Source: an uncultured Mediterraneibacter sp.
GTDB lineage: Bacteria > Bacillota > Clostridia > Lachnospirales > Lachnospiraceae
DNA: 64,000 nucleotides
Direction: 5' to 3'
Assembly: GCA_934309345.1 (NCBI GenBank)
Contig: CAKRDD010000011.1
Coordinates: 1 to 64,000, forward strand
Positions within the stretch are counted from its first letter, which is position 1. Each line of letters begins with the position of its first letter. Below the pieces are notes generated by a model. It was not told the DNA's origin and searched no databases. It saw only the letters and a list, made by a program, of their open reading frames with translations. This document shows positions 42,659 through 51,510 of the stretch, piece by piece. The translations under genes were made by a program, and so were the position numbers.

Positions 42659-45583
42659 ATGAGTATATATGATTTGAATGCATATGAAGTGCTCCAGACA
42701 GAAGATTTATCTGATCTGAAGTCAAAGGGGACACTTCTGAAGCATAAGAAAAGCGGAGCACGAGTGCTTCTTATGGAAAATGATGATGAGAACAAGGTGT
42801 TTACAATTGGATTCCGTACACCACCGTCAGACAGTACAGGAGTTCCACACATTATGGAACATTCTGTTCTGTGCGGATCGAAAGAATTCCCGGTGAAGGA
42901 TCCGTTTGTTGAGCTTGTGAAAGGTTCTCTGAATACATTTTTGAATGCGATGACTTATCCGGACAAGACAGTATATCCGGTGGCAAGCTGCAATGACAAG
43001 GATTTTCAGAACCTGATGCATGTTTATATGGATGCAGTATTTTATCCAAATATTTATCAGAATGACAAGACATTCCGCCAGGAAGGTTGGAGCTATAAGC
43101 TGGATGATCCAGATGGAGAGTTGACAATCAGCGGTGTTGTATACAACGAGATGAAAGGAGCATTCTCTTCTCCGGAAGGCGTACTTGACCGCGTGGTTCT
43201 GAACTCTCTGTTTCCGGATAATGCGTATTCCGTAGAGTCCGGTGGAGATCCGGAGGTGATTCCAGAACTTACCTATGAGCAATTTTTAGATTTCCATAGA
43301 AAGTATTATCATCCTTCCAACAGCTATATTTACCTGTATGGTGATATGGATATGGAAGAGAAATTAAAATGGCTTGATGAGAAGTATTTATCAGACTTTG
43401 AGAATGAACCGGTGGATTCAGAGATTCATCTGCAGAAGCCATTTACAGAGATGAAAGAAGTCGTTCAGGAGTATTCCATCGCGAGTGAAGAGAGTGAGGA
43501 GGATAACACCTACCTTTCTTATAATAAAGTGATCGGTACGACACTGGATGAGAAGCTGTATCTGGCATTTGAGATTCTGGATTATGCACTTCTATCCGCA
43601 CCGGGAGCACCGCTGAAGAAAGCACTTCTGGATGCTGGGGTCGGCAAGGATATCTCAGGATCTTATGACAACGGAGTTTATCAGCCGATCTTCTCTGTGA
43701 TTTCTAAGAATGCGAATGTAGAGCAGAAGGAAGAATTCGTTCGTGTAATTGAAGATACATTGAAAGATATTGTGAAAAATGGAATCAATAAGAAAGCACT
43801 TCGCGCAGGAATCAACTATCATGAGTTCCGTTTCCGTGAGGCTGATTTCGGAAACTATCCGCGTGGACTGATGTATGGACTTCAGTTGTTTGATAGCTGG
43901 CTGTATGATGAGACGAAACCATTTATCCACATGCAGGCAATTCCGACATTTGAATTCTTGAAAGAACAGGTGGAGACAGGATACTTTGAAGAACTGATCC
44001 AGAAATATCTCCTGGATAACACACATGGTTCTATCGTGATCATTAAGCCGGAGCGTGGACGTACTGCAAGAATGGATAAGGAACTTGCAGATAAGCTCCA
44101 GGCATACAAAGAGAGCCTGTCAAAGGATGAGATCGATGCACTTGTGAAAGCAACAAAAGAGCTGGAAGAATATCAGGAAGAAGAGTCTGCACCGGAAGAT
44201 CTGGCAAAGATCCCGGTACTTGGCCGCGAAGATATTTCCAGAGAGATTGCACCGATTTATAATAAAGAACTTGAGACAAGTGGTGTGAAGCTGGTATATC
44301 ATGAGGTTGAGACGAATGGAATCGGATACACGGCATTACTGTTTGACCTCTCCGGAATTCCGGAAGAGAAGCTTCCTTATATCAGCATTCTGCAGAGTGT
44401 ACTTGGAATTATTAATACAAAGAATTATGAATACAGTGAACTGTTTAACGAGATCAATGTACACACAGGAGGAATCGGAACTTCTCTGGAGCTTTACACA
44501 GACGTGACAAAGGTAAAAGAGAAAGAATTCCGTGCGACATTTGAGATCAAAGGTAAAGCACTGTATCCGAAGATGGATGTTCTGTTTTCTATGATGCGTG
44601 AGATTCTGATGGAATCTGATCTTGGGGATGAGAAGCGTCTGAAAGAAATCTTAGCAATGTTGAAATCCAGACTGCAGATGTCCTTCCTGTCATCCGGACA
44701 TACGACAGCAGCCCTTCGTTCCCTGTCTTATACTTCACCGATGGCGAAGTTCAAAGATGATACAGATGGAATCGGTTACTATGAGGTTGTAAAGGAACTG
44801 GAGGAAAACTTTGAGGAGAAGAAAGCAGAACTGATTGAAAACTTAAGACAGATTGCACAGCAGATTTTCCGTAAGGATAATCTGATCATTAGTTATACTT
44901 CATCAGCGGATGGTCTTGCACCGATGGAAGAAGCATTTGCAAAGATTGCAGACACACTTCATACAGAGGAAAAGGAAGCAGAGACACCGTGTGAAATTCA
45001 TTGTGTGAAACGCAACGAGGGATTCAAGACATCTTCAAAAGTTCAGTATGTTGCAAGAACGGGTAACTTTATCGACCGTGGTGTTGAGTATACAGGAGCA
45101 CTTCAGATTCTGAAAGTCATCTTGAGCTATGATTATCTGTGGCAGAATGTCCGTGTGAAGGGCGGAGCTTACGGATGCATGAGCAGCTTCAATCGTATTG
45201 GAGAGGGATATCTGGTATCTTACCGCGACCCGAATCTGGAGAAAACAATGGAAATCTACGAGGGAGTTGTAGATTATCTGAAGAACTTCAACGTAGATGA
45301 CAGAGATATGAATAAGTTTATTATCGGAACGATCAGTAATATCGACCGCCCGATGAATCCGGCAGCGAAGGGAAGCAGATCAATGAATCTTTATATGAAT
45401 CATGTATCTGCTGATATGATTAAGGAAGAGAGAAATCAGATCCTTGATGCACAGCAGGCGGATATCCGTGCACTTGCCGATGTACTGCAGGCACTGCTTG
45501 ATGCACATGAACTTTGTGTGATCGGAAGTGAAGAGAAGATTGAGGAGCAGAAAGAGATGTTCCTTGAAATAAAGACACTTTAA
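42659..45583 (+). CDS. Insulinase-family M16C zinc peptidase (PreP-like)
   Basis: This 974-residue protein starts behind AAGGAG. The inverted zinc motif HxxEH is in GVPHIMEHSVLCGS, with the third ligand Glu in VVYNEMKGAFSSPEG. The second half has the M16C-associated region and the late VRVKGGAYGCMSSFNRIGEG block with substrate-binding Arg and Tyr. Members cut short unfolded peptides inside a closed chamber. No signal peptide is seen, so it acts in the cytoplasm. era follows 23 bases later and is probably co-transcribed. Confidence 0.93.
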   Translation: MSIYDLNAYEVLQTEDLSDLKSKGTLLKHKKSGARVLLMENDDENKVFTIGFRTPPSDSTGVPHIMEHSVLCGSKEFPVKDPFVELVKGSLNTFLNAMTYPDKTVYPVASCNDKDFQNLMHVYMDAVFYPNIYQNDKTFRQEGWSYKLDDPDGELTISGVVYNEMKGAFSSPEGVLDRVVLNSLFPDNAYSVESGGDPEVIPELTYEQFLDFHRKYYHPSNSYIYLYGDMDMEEKLKWLDEKYLSDFENEPVDSEIHLQKPFTEMKEVVQEYSIASEESEEDNTYLSYNKVIGTTLDEKLYLAFEILDYALLSAPGAPLKKALLDAGVGKDISGSYDNGVYQPIFSVISKNANVEQKEEFVRVIEDTLKDIVKNGINKKALRAGINYHEFRFREADFGNYPRGLMYGLQLFDSWLYDETKPFIHMQAIPTFEFLKEQVETGYFEELIQKYLLDNTHGSIVIIKPERGRTARMDKELADKLQAYKESLSKDEIDALVKATKELEEYQEEESAPEDLAKIPVLGREDISREIAPIYNKELETSGVKLVYHEVETNGIGYTALLFDLSGIPEEKLPYISILQSVLGIINTKNYEYSELFNEINVHTGGIGTSLELYTDVTKVKEKEFRATFEIKGKALYPKMDVLFSMMREILMESDLGDEKRLKEILAMLKSRLQMSFLSSGHTTAALRSLSYTSPMAKFKDDTDGIGYYEVVKELEENFEEKKAELIENLRQIAQQIFRKDNLIISYTSSADGLAPMEEAFAKIADTLHTEEKEAETPCEIHCVKRNEGFKTSSKVQYVARTGNFIDRGVEYTGALQILKVILSYDYLWQNVRVKGGAYGCMSSFNRIGEGYLVSYRDPNLEKTMEIYEGVVDYLKNFNVDDRDMNKFIIGTISNIDRPMNPAAKGSRSMNLYMNHVSADMIKEERNQILDAQQADIRALADVLQALLDAHELCVIGSEEKIEEQKEMFLEIKTL

Positions 45584-45606
45584 GATGGAAAAAGAAAGGA
45601 AAAAGT

Positions 45607-46506
45607 ATGCAGGATAATTTTAAATCAGGATTTGTCACACTGATCGGAAGACCAAATGTTGGAAAATCTACTTTGATGAATCGTCTGATCGGACAGAAGA
45701 TTGCAATCACATCAAATAAACCACAGACAACAAGAAACCGTATCCAGACTGTTCTGACAACAGAGGAAGGTCAGATTGTGTTCGTAGATACACCGGGAAT
45801 TCACAAAGCAAAGAATAAACTTGGTGAGTATATGGTAAATATTGCAGAACGTTCTTTGAATGAAGTGGATGTTGTACTTTGGCTTGTAGAGCCATCTACA
45901 TTTATCGGTGCAGGTGAGAAGCATATTATTGAGCAGTTAAAGAAGGTAAAGACACCGGTTATTCTTGTTATCAATAAAGTTGATATGGTGAAGAAGGAAG
46001 AGGTTCTTACTTTTATTGATGCATATCGCAAGGAATGTGATTTTGCAGAAATCGTTCCGGTATCTGCAAGAAGAGGCGATAATACGGATGAGCTTGTAAA
46101 TGTAATTATGAAATATCTTCCATACGGACCGCAGTTTTATGATGAAGATACAATCACAGACCAGCCGGAGCGCCAGATCGTGGCAGAGATTATCCGCGAG
46201 AAAGCATTGCACAGCTTGAATGAGGAGATTCCACATGGAATCGCAGTAGCAATCGATCAGATGAAGATGAACCACAAAGTGTGTCATATTGATGCTACAA
46301 TCATCTGCGAGAGAGATTCCCATAAAGGGATCATCATCGGAAAGCAGGGAAGTATGCTGAAAAAAATCGGAAGTACTGCAAGATTTGAGATCGAGCGTTT
46401 GCTGGATTGCAAAGTAAATTTGAAGCTGTGGGTGAAGGTTCAGAAGAACTGGAGAGACAGTGATTATATGATGAAAAATTTTGGATACAGGGAAGACGAG
46501 ATGTAA
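45607..46506 (+). CDS. era: GTPase Era
   Basis: This 299-residue protein has typical Era length and architecture. The GTPase domain shows G1 GRPNVGKSTLMN, G2 NKPQTTRNRI, G3 DTPGIHKAKN and G4 NKVD, and the C-terminal KH domain shows ATIICERDSHKGIIIGKQGS and LKLWVKVQKNWRD. Era binds the 3' end of 16S rRNA and helps assemble the 30S subunit. The AAAGAAAGG site precedes the ATG. Confidence 0.97.
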   Translation: MQDNFKSGFVTLIGRPNVGKSTLMNRLIGQKIAITSNKPQTTRNRIQTVLTTEEGQIVFVDTPGIHKAKNKLGEYMVNIAERSLNEVDVVLWLVEPSTFIGAGEKHIIEQLKKVKTPVILVINKVDMVKKEEVLTFIDAYRKECDFAEIVPVSARRGDNTDELVNVIMKYLPYGPQFYDEDTITDQPERQIVAEIIREKALHSLNEEIPHGIAVAIDQMKMNHKVCHIDATIICERDSHKGIIIGKQGSMLKKIGSTARFEIERLLDCKVNLKLWVKVQKNWRDSDYMMKNFGYREDEM

Positions 46507-46545
46507 GCCCTGAAATGCATTTGCGGTAAATTCTGAAGAAATTCT

Positions 46546-46590
46546 AAAGAAAAAAGTGCTGTTCCTTAAAGAATGGCACTTTTTTCTTTA
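46546..46590. terminator. Bidirectional terminator after era
   Basis: AAAGAAAAAAGTGC (46546-46559) and GCACTTTTTTCTTT (46576-46589) form a perfect 14-bp stem with inner TTC/GAA pairing, 40 bases after era. Confidence 0.8.
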
Positions 46591-46678
46591 ATAAATGCCA
46601 AAGCCTATTGTTATTATGAAAAAGTGGGATAAAATGATGTAAGTACATAGCAATGGAGCAATCCGGTTACATCATAAA

Positions 46679-47386
46679 ATGGGAAAAGAATGGAGAAAAC
46701 AAGAAGTGAGACAAAGGACAGGGAATCTGGACAGAAAGAGAATAATAGAGATCTTACTCCCGCCGGTAATTGCTTTTCTGGTGAATTCAGCTGTCTACTG
46801 GGGAGCACCGAGATTGACAAATACAAGTGAGTACCATAACCTGTCACTTGCATTAGATACAAAGATCCCATTGATTCCGGCATTTATTCTTGTTTATTTT
46901 GGATGTTATATTTTCTGGGTAATTAATTATCTGCTTGTATCATTGCGGGAGGAAGAGATAAAATACAGATTCTTTACGGCTGATTTGTATGCAAGAATCA
47001 TTTGTTTTCTGTTTTTTGTGTTTTATCCGACAACAAATGTAAGACCAGAACTTGTCGGAAACGGAATTTTTGTTCAGGGCATGCGTTTTTTATATCAGAT
47101 TGATGAACCGGTGAATTTATTTCCATCAATCCATTGTATGGCAAGCTGGTTCTGTTGTATTGGAATCAGGGGAGATAAAAAAGTACCGGTGTGGTATAAG
47201 ATCGTATCTGTAATGATCGCAGTGTTGGTCTTTGTTTCTACGCTTGTAACAAAACAGCATGTAATTGTGGATGTGATCGGTGGAGTTGCGGTAGCGGAAT
47301 TGACCTGGTTTGTAAGCTGTCGGACAAACGGATGGAAAATTTACAGAAATCTGGTTCGTAAAGCAGGAGGAGAAAATGGAAAATAA
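46679..47386 (+). CDS. PAP2-family membrane phosphatase
   Basis: This is a roughly 235-residue membrane protein with about six hydrophobic segments. The PAP2 motifs are partly visible: LFPSIHCMASWFCCIG (PSxH-type) and STLVTKQHVIVDVIGGVAVA (the His and Asp of the last motif). A GTG at 46706 behind GGAG is an alternative start, as the ATG at 46679 has no clear ribosome binding site. It would dephosphorylate lipid phosphates such as phosphatidate or undecaprenyl pyrophosphate, or act as a phospholipid-type synthase. It is the first gene of a phospholipid operon. Confidence 0.82.
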   Translation: MGKEWRKQEVRQRTGNLDRKRIIEILLPPVIAFLVNSAVYWGAPRLTNTSEYHNLSLALDTKIPLIPAFILVYFGCYIFWVINYLLVSLREEEIKYRFFTADLYARIICFLFFVFYPTTNVRPELVGNGIFVQGMRFLYQIDEPVNLFPSIHCMASWFCCIGIRGDKKVPVWYKIVSVMIAVLVFVSTLVTKQHVIVDVIGGVAVAELTWFVSCRTNGWKIYRNLVRKAGGENGK

Positions 47387-48410
47387 AAAGAAAATGATAT
47401 TTAATGTACTTTTTCTCTTTCTTGTCTTTGCGGCAACACTCTATGGGGTGTTCCGTGGAGAGGATTTAAGCGAGATTGCAGAAATCCTGAAAACAGTGAA
47501 TTTATACTGGTTGCTTCCGGGTGTTGCCTGTGTGATTATCTTTATCTGGGGAGAGTCAATTATTATATTTTATATGATGCATACGCTTGGTATTCATCTA
47601 AAGAAATGGAAATGTTTCTTGTTTTCCTCTGTAGGATTCTTTTTCAGCTGTATCACACCATCCGCAACAGGAGGACAGCCGGCGCAGATTTATTATATGA
47701 AGAAAGAGAAAATTCCAATCCCGGTATCAACACTTGTGCTGATGATTGTCACGATTACCTATAAGATGGTTCTCGTTGTGATCGGTCTTGGACTTATGAT
47801 CTTCGGCCGGGGATTCATCAGAACACATATGTATGATATCCGTCATATTTTTTATCTTGGAACAGGACTAAATGTATTTTGTGTGGCTTCTATGCTGCTC
47901 CTTGTATTTCATCCGGTGCTTGCACGTTCTATTCTTGTGAAAGGGATGGAACTGCTGGAAAAAATGCATCTGATGCGACATAAGAGTACAAGAATTGAGA
48001 AACTGAATGCATCAATGGATCAGTATCATACAACAGCGGTTTATCTGAAAGATCATATGATGGTGCTGGTTAATGTATTTGCAATCACACTATTTCAGAG
48101 GTTCGCACTGTTTACAGCAACCTGGTTTGTATATAAGGCATTTGGACTGTCCGGAACGAATGCATTCGTGATCATTCTTCTGCAGTCTGTGATTTCAGTT
48201 TCTGTGGATATGCTGCCACTGCCGGGTGGTATGGGAATCAGTGAAAAACTGTTTTCGATGATTTTTGAGCCGGTTTTTGGAAGTGCACTTTTGATTCCGG
48301 GAATGATCTTAAGCAGAGGACTTGGATATTATACAGAATTATTGATCAGTGCAATTTTTACGATCGTGGCGAATTTTACAATAGGAAGAAACTTAAGGAA
48401 GCATAAATAA
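47376..48410 (+). CDS. Flippase-like membrane protein (UPF0104, LPG-synthase transmembrane-like)
   Basis: This 344-residue multi-helix protein has the family motif SITPSATGG-type sequence (FFFSCITPSATGGQPAQIYY) and DMLPLPGGMGISEKLF near the C-terminus, both hallmarks of the YbhN/AglD/MprF-membrane family. It starts behind GGAGGAG and overlaps the PAP2 gene by 11 bases. It lacks the aminoacyl-transferase domain of MprF, so it could move or modify a lipid rather than lysinylate it. Its neighbours make phosphatidylserine and phosphatidylethanolamine. Confidence 0.88.
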   Translation: MENKKKMIFNVLFLFLVFAATLYGVFRGEDLSEIAEILKTVNLYWLLPGVACVIIFIWGESIIIFYMMHTLGIHLKKWKCFLFSSVGFFFSCITPSATGGQPAQIYYMKKEKIPIPVSTLVLMIVTITYKMVLVVIGLGLMIFGRGFIRTHMYDIRHIFYLGTGLNVFCVASMLLLVFHPVLARSILVKGMELLEKMHLMRHKSTRIEKLNASMDQYHTTAVYLKDHMMVLVNVFAITLFQRFALFTATWFVYKAFGLSGTNAFVIILLQSVISVSVDMLPLPGGMGISEKLFSMIFEPVFGSALLIPGMILSRGLGYYTELLISAIFTIVANFTIGRNLRKHK

Positions 48411-48454
48411 AAGGAGAGTTATTCTGATAAGAATAAAAACAAGGGGGAAATAAA

Positions 48455-49078
48455 ATGTTAGGTGTTTATGATTACACGGTTATACTTACATATATCAGTC
48501 TGTGGATTTCGATTGGCGGGATGATGCTGTCATTGAATGGACATCTGGATCTTGCAGTATTGTGTCTTGCACTGTCTGGTCTGTGTGATATGTTTGATGG
48601 GAAGATTGCAAGAACAAAGAAGGATAGAACAGAAATAGAGAAACGTTTTGGAATTCAGATTGATTCATTGTGCGATATTGTCTGTTTTGGAGTTGGGCCG
48701 GCGATCATCTGTTATTGTATGGGAATGAATGGGATTGTCGGTATTCTTATTCTTATGTTTTATGTGTTGGCAGGATTGATCCGTCTGGCATGGTTTAATG
48801 TAACAGAAGAGTGTCGGCAGGATGAGACAACAGAGAACAGAAAGTGTTATCAGGGATTGCCGATCACGTCCATGTCGATTACATTGCCGATTCTTGTTGT
48901 GCTTCGTCCATTTCTGCACTGTGATTTCAGAATTGCACTGCATGCGATGGTTCTTCTTGTAGGACTTCTGTTTGTTACGGATTTTAGATTAAAAAAGCCG
49001 GGAAATAAGACACTTTCTGCATTAGTCGGAGTAGTAGCGGTTGCAGTAGTCTGGACATTGAGACGAAGATTCATGTAA
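48455..49078 (+). CDS. pssA: CDP-diacylglycerol-serine O-phosphatidyltransferase
   Basis: This 207-residue membrane enzyme has the CDP-alcohol phosphotransferase motif DMFDGKIART, then FGIQIDSLCDIVCFG (DGxxAR...GxxxDxxxD). It makes phosphatidylserine from CDP-diacylglycerol and serine at the cytoplasmic membrane. The serine specificity is inferred from the directly following psd gene, as the motif alone is shared with PgsA. Confidence 0.9.
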   Translation: MLGVYDYTVILTYISLWISIGGMMLSLNGHLDLAVLCLALSGLCDMFDGKIARTKKDRTEIEKRFGIQIDSLCDIVCFGVGPAIICYCMGMNGIVGILILMFYVLAGLIRLAWFNVTEECRQDETTENRKCYQGLPITSMSITLPILVVLRPFLHCDFRIALHAMVLLVGLLFVTDFRLKKPGNKTLSALVGVVAVAVVWTLRRRFM

Positions 49079-49089
49079 GAGGATAGATT

Positions 49090-49956
49090 ATGATTTATGC
49101 AGACAGAAACGGAAACAGAACTGAGAAAACAACAGGACAGGACAGATTCCTGGAATATATCTATGGACATACACTGACAAGAATGATGCTGAAACCATTG
49201 CTTGGCTGCGGGGTGTCCCGACTTGGCGGAAAAGTGCTGGACAGCAGAGCATCCAGGCTGTTGATTCCATCGTTTGTCAGAAAGAATCAGATTGATCTGT
49301 CAATCTATGAGAAGAAACATTATTCTTCTTATAATGACTTTTTTACGCGTAAGATTTTAGCGGAGGAACGTCCGATTGACAGAAGAAAAGAAGTGCTGGT
49401 CAGTCCTTGTGACGGAAAAGTGACAGTTTGTCCGATTCAAAGGGATGGGCTTTTTCTTATCAAACAGACACAGTATACAGTCCGCAATCTTCTGAAGGAT
49501 GAAAAGCTTGCAAAACGCTATGAAGGTGGAACAGCTTATATAATCCGTCTCACGGTAGATGACTACCACAGATATTGTTATGTGGCGGATGGTGTGAAAT
49601 CTGCACAGCGAAAGATCAGAGGAGTCTTTCATACAGTGAATCCGGTGGCGAATGACTATGCTCCGATTTACAAGATGAATACAAGGGAATATTGCCTTGT
49701 ACAGACAGAAGAACTGGGAACCGTTTTGCAGATGGAAGTCGGTGCTCTTATGGTTGGACGGATTAAGAATCATAAAAAGAAAGTATCTGTCGTACACAGG
49801 GGAGAAGAAAAAGGAATGTTCGAGTTTGGAGGTTCTACAGTCGTTCTTTTGACAGAACCTGGGAAAGTGCAGGCAGATGAAGATCTGGTGAGAAATAGTG
49901 CAATCGGTGCAGAGACATTGGTAAAGATGGGGGAGAAAATCGGTGAAAAATGCTAG
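49090..49956 (+). CDS. psd: Phosphatidylserine decarboxylase proenzyme
   Basis: This 288-residue protein shows SPCDGKVTVCPIQ, LTVDDYHRYCYVADG (conserved His/Asp area) and the C-terminal cleavage motif EFGGSTVVLLTEPGKV. There the protein cuts itself before the Ser to form the pyruvoyl group. It converts phosphatidylserine to phosphatidylethanolamine. It lies 11 bases after pssA. The motif GGST replaces the LGST found in many homologues. Confidence 0.93.
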   Translation: MIYADRNGNRTEKTTGQDRFLEYIYGHTLTRMMLKPLLGCGVSRLGGKVLDSRASRLLIPSFVRKNQIDLSIYEKKHYSSYNDFFTRKILAEERPIDRRKEVLVSPCDGKVTVCPIQRDGLFLIKQTQYTVRNLLKDEKLAKRYEGGTAYIIRLTVDDYHRYCYVADGVKSAQRKIRGVFHTVNPVANDYAPIYKMNTREYCLVQTEELGTVLQMEVGALMVGRIKNHKKKVSVVHRGEEKGMFEFGGSTVVLLTEPGKVQADEDLVRNSAIGAETLVKMGEKIGEKC

Positions 49957-50017
49957 AAAGAACCGTTTTAGGACGAGAACTGAGGATTTCCTATAGCTTT
50001 CTAAATTAAAGTGTGCT

Positions 50018-50056
50018 AAAATGGCTGTGTTTGTTGATGAAACACAGCCATTTTAT
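50018..50056. terminator. Bidirectional terminator after psd
   Basis: AAAATGGCTGTGTTT (50018-50032) and AAACACAGCCATTTT (50040-50054) form a perfect 15-bp stem with a seven-base loop. It closes the phospholipid operon and shows that the next gene starts downstream of it. Confidence 0.85.
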
Positions 50057-50123
50057 GCAAATATGCAGAGAAAATTTTTCGTATCAATATGGAGATAAGA
50101 CAAAGAGAAGGAGGAAAATTCAG

Positions 50124-51155
50124 GTGAAAAAGAGAAGAGTGCTTGCAGTTCTTATGATTGTTGCACTTGCAGTTGCTTCTTTTTCCGGTTGCGGAAAGAA
50201 GAAGGAAAAGGAAGAGCCAAAGAAAGAGACAAAGCAGGTAGTGCAAGAGGAAGAAGAGCCGGAAGAAGTAGAAGAAGAGCCGGAAGTGAATCATGAGACA
50301 TTTGCTATTTTTGGAGTTGACTCCAGGGAGAATAATCTTGGTAAGGGAACAAGATCAGACTCATTGATGGTGGTAAATGTAGATAATACGAATAAAAAAG
50401 TGTATGTTGCTTCTGTTTACAGAGATTGTTATGTACAGATTGAAGGCCATGGTCTGGATAAGATCACACATGCACACTCTTTCGGTGGACCGGAGCTTGC
50501 AATGGATACATTGAATACAAACTTCGATCTGGATATTCAGAAATATATTACAGTTAATTTCATGAATGTTGCAGAACTGGTTGATGATATGGACGGAATC
50601 GAGCAGGATATCACAGAAGAAGAAACAAAGTATATCAATGGTTATATAGATGAACTTAATGGAATCAGGGGAACATCTTCTGCACACATTACAGAAGCTG
50701 GCACTTATACATTAGATGGAACACAGGCGGTGGCATTTAGCCGTATCCGTTATACAGAAGGCGGAGATTATAAGAGAAGTGAAAGACAGAGAACGGTTCT
50801 CTTTAAGATTTTCTCAAAAGCACAGGATCTTGATAAAGCGAAGAAGATTGATATTGCCAAGAGCATGCTTGATAAAATTAATACCAACTATTTAGAGAGC
50901 GAAGTGCTTCGTCTTTTGAGTACAATCACAGAATACAAGGTGGAAGCAATGGATGCATTTCCAAAGGTATTTTATTCTGGCAAGATTAATGGTGTTTTCT
51001 ATGAAGTTCCAGTTACACTGAATGACATGAGTACACAGATGCATACATTTTTGTATCCGACAGAAACGTATACACCTTCTGAGACAGTTCAGTCTATCAG
51101 CGCTCAGGAGAGCGCAGTGGCGCCGACAGCGAATAATGATTTTACACAGCAGTAA
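50124..51155 (+). CDS. LytR-CpsA-Psr (LCP) family lipoprotein
   Basis: This 343-residue protein uses a GTG start after AAGGAGG; upstream in-frame starts fall in or beside the terminator. The N-terminus is MKKRRVLAVLMIVALAVASF followed by SGCGKKK, a lipoprotein signal with Cys at about residue 23. A charged Glu/Lys linker follows (EEEEPEEVEEEPEV). The LCP domain has FGVDSRENNLGKGTRSDSLM, ASVYRDCYVQIEGHGLDKI and AFSRIRYTEGGDYKRSERQR, with the Arg and Asp residues that bind polyprenyl pyrophosphate. Such proteins attach teichoic acids or capsular glycans to peptidoglycan. A lipid-anchored form is less common than the transmembrane form. Confidence 0.9.
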   Translation: MKKRRVLAVLMIVALAVASFSGCGKKKEKEEPKKETKQVVQEEEEPEEVEEEPEVNHETFAIFGVDSRENNLGKGTRSDSLMVVNVDNTNKKVYVASVYRDCYVQIEGHGLDKITHAHSFGGPELAMDTLNTNFDLDIQKYITVNFMNVAELVDDMDGIEQDITEEETKYINGYIDELNGIRGTSSAHITEAGTYTLDGTQAVAFSRIRYTEGGDYKRSERQRTVLFKIFSKAQDLDKAKKIDIAKSMLDKINTNYLESEVLRLLSTITEYKVEAMDAFPKVFYSGKINGVFYEVPVTLNDMSTQMHTFLYPTETYTPSETVQSISAQESAVAPTANNDFTQQ

Positions 51156-51180
51156 GAGCTGGATGTAAACTAATTTTTGA

Positions 51181-51231
51181 AAAGAGTTGTGAGAAATAGA
51201 GAATAATCTCGTTTCTCACAGCTCTTTTTTG
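51181..51231 (+). terminator. Terminator after the LCP gene
   Basis: AAAAGAG-TTGTGAGAAA pairs with TTTCTCACA-GCTCTTTT, followed by a T-run that merges into the palindromic repeat at 51226. It lies 25 bases after the stop codon. Confidence 0.75.
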
Positions 51232-51267
51232 TATATTAGGAAAGTGCTTTCCTAATATACAAAAAAC
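51226..51267. repeat. 42-bp intergenic palindrome, copy 1
   Basis: The arm TTTTTTGTATATTAGGAAAG is followed by TG and then by its perfect 20-base reverse complement. The sequence after it, CGCTCCGCTAAGGATGCGC, is partly shared with the copy at 55319 and with a half-copy near 51380 (CATACAAAAATGTTCTACTC, then AGGATGC). Together they look like an intergenic repeat family attached to terminators. Confidence 0.65.
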
Positions 51268-51510
51268 GCTCCGCTAAGGATGCGCACTGCGGCGTACAAT
51301 GTAGATGTCGCAAGCGACCGCCGCAGGCGCAAGAATGTGCAAGGCACATTCTTTGTTCTATATGAAAAGTAATGTTTTGACATACAAAAATGTTCTACTC
51401 AGGATGCAATTACTTCCAATTTTATGAAATGTGTGTTATCCTAGCATTGAATGTTACTTGAACGTTTAACTAAGATAAGAAAAAGAAAAGGTTAGATAAG
51501 GGGTAAGAAA
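51268..51510. other. Hairpin-rich intergenic region before fkp
   Basis: No gene is seen. The region holds a GC-rich imperfect hairpin (GCGGCG with CGCCGC), a perfect hairpin AAGAATGTGC-AAG-GCACATTCTT at 51331-51353, and a half-copy of the palindromic repeat around 51375-51406 that also contains a TTGACA box (51375-51380). The promoter of the fkp gene is probably within the last 130 bases but could not be fixed. Confidence 0.45.

Noticed and set aside
42827..43282. Minus-strand frame inside the M16C peptidase gene
   Set aside because: The plus strand carries the HxxEH active site and continuous family similarity.
50013..50123. Upstream start of the LCP gene
   Set aside because: It would begin before and inside a strong terminator hairpin; the GTG at 50124 begins a normal lipoprotein signal.
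51256..51410. Possible CRISPR-like array from repeated ATACAAAAA units
   Set aside because: Only two or three irregular copies with no constant spacer length and no cas genes; it is an intergenic repeat.
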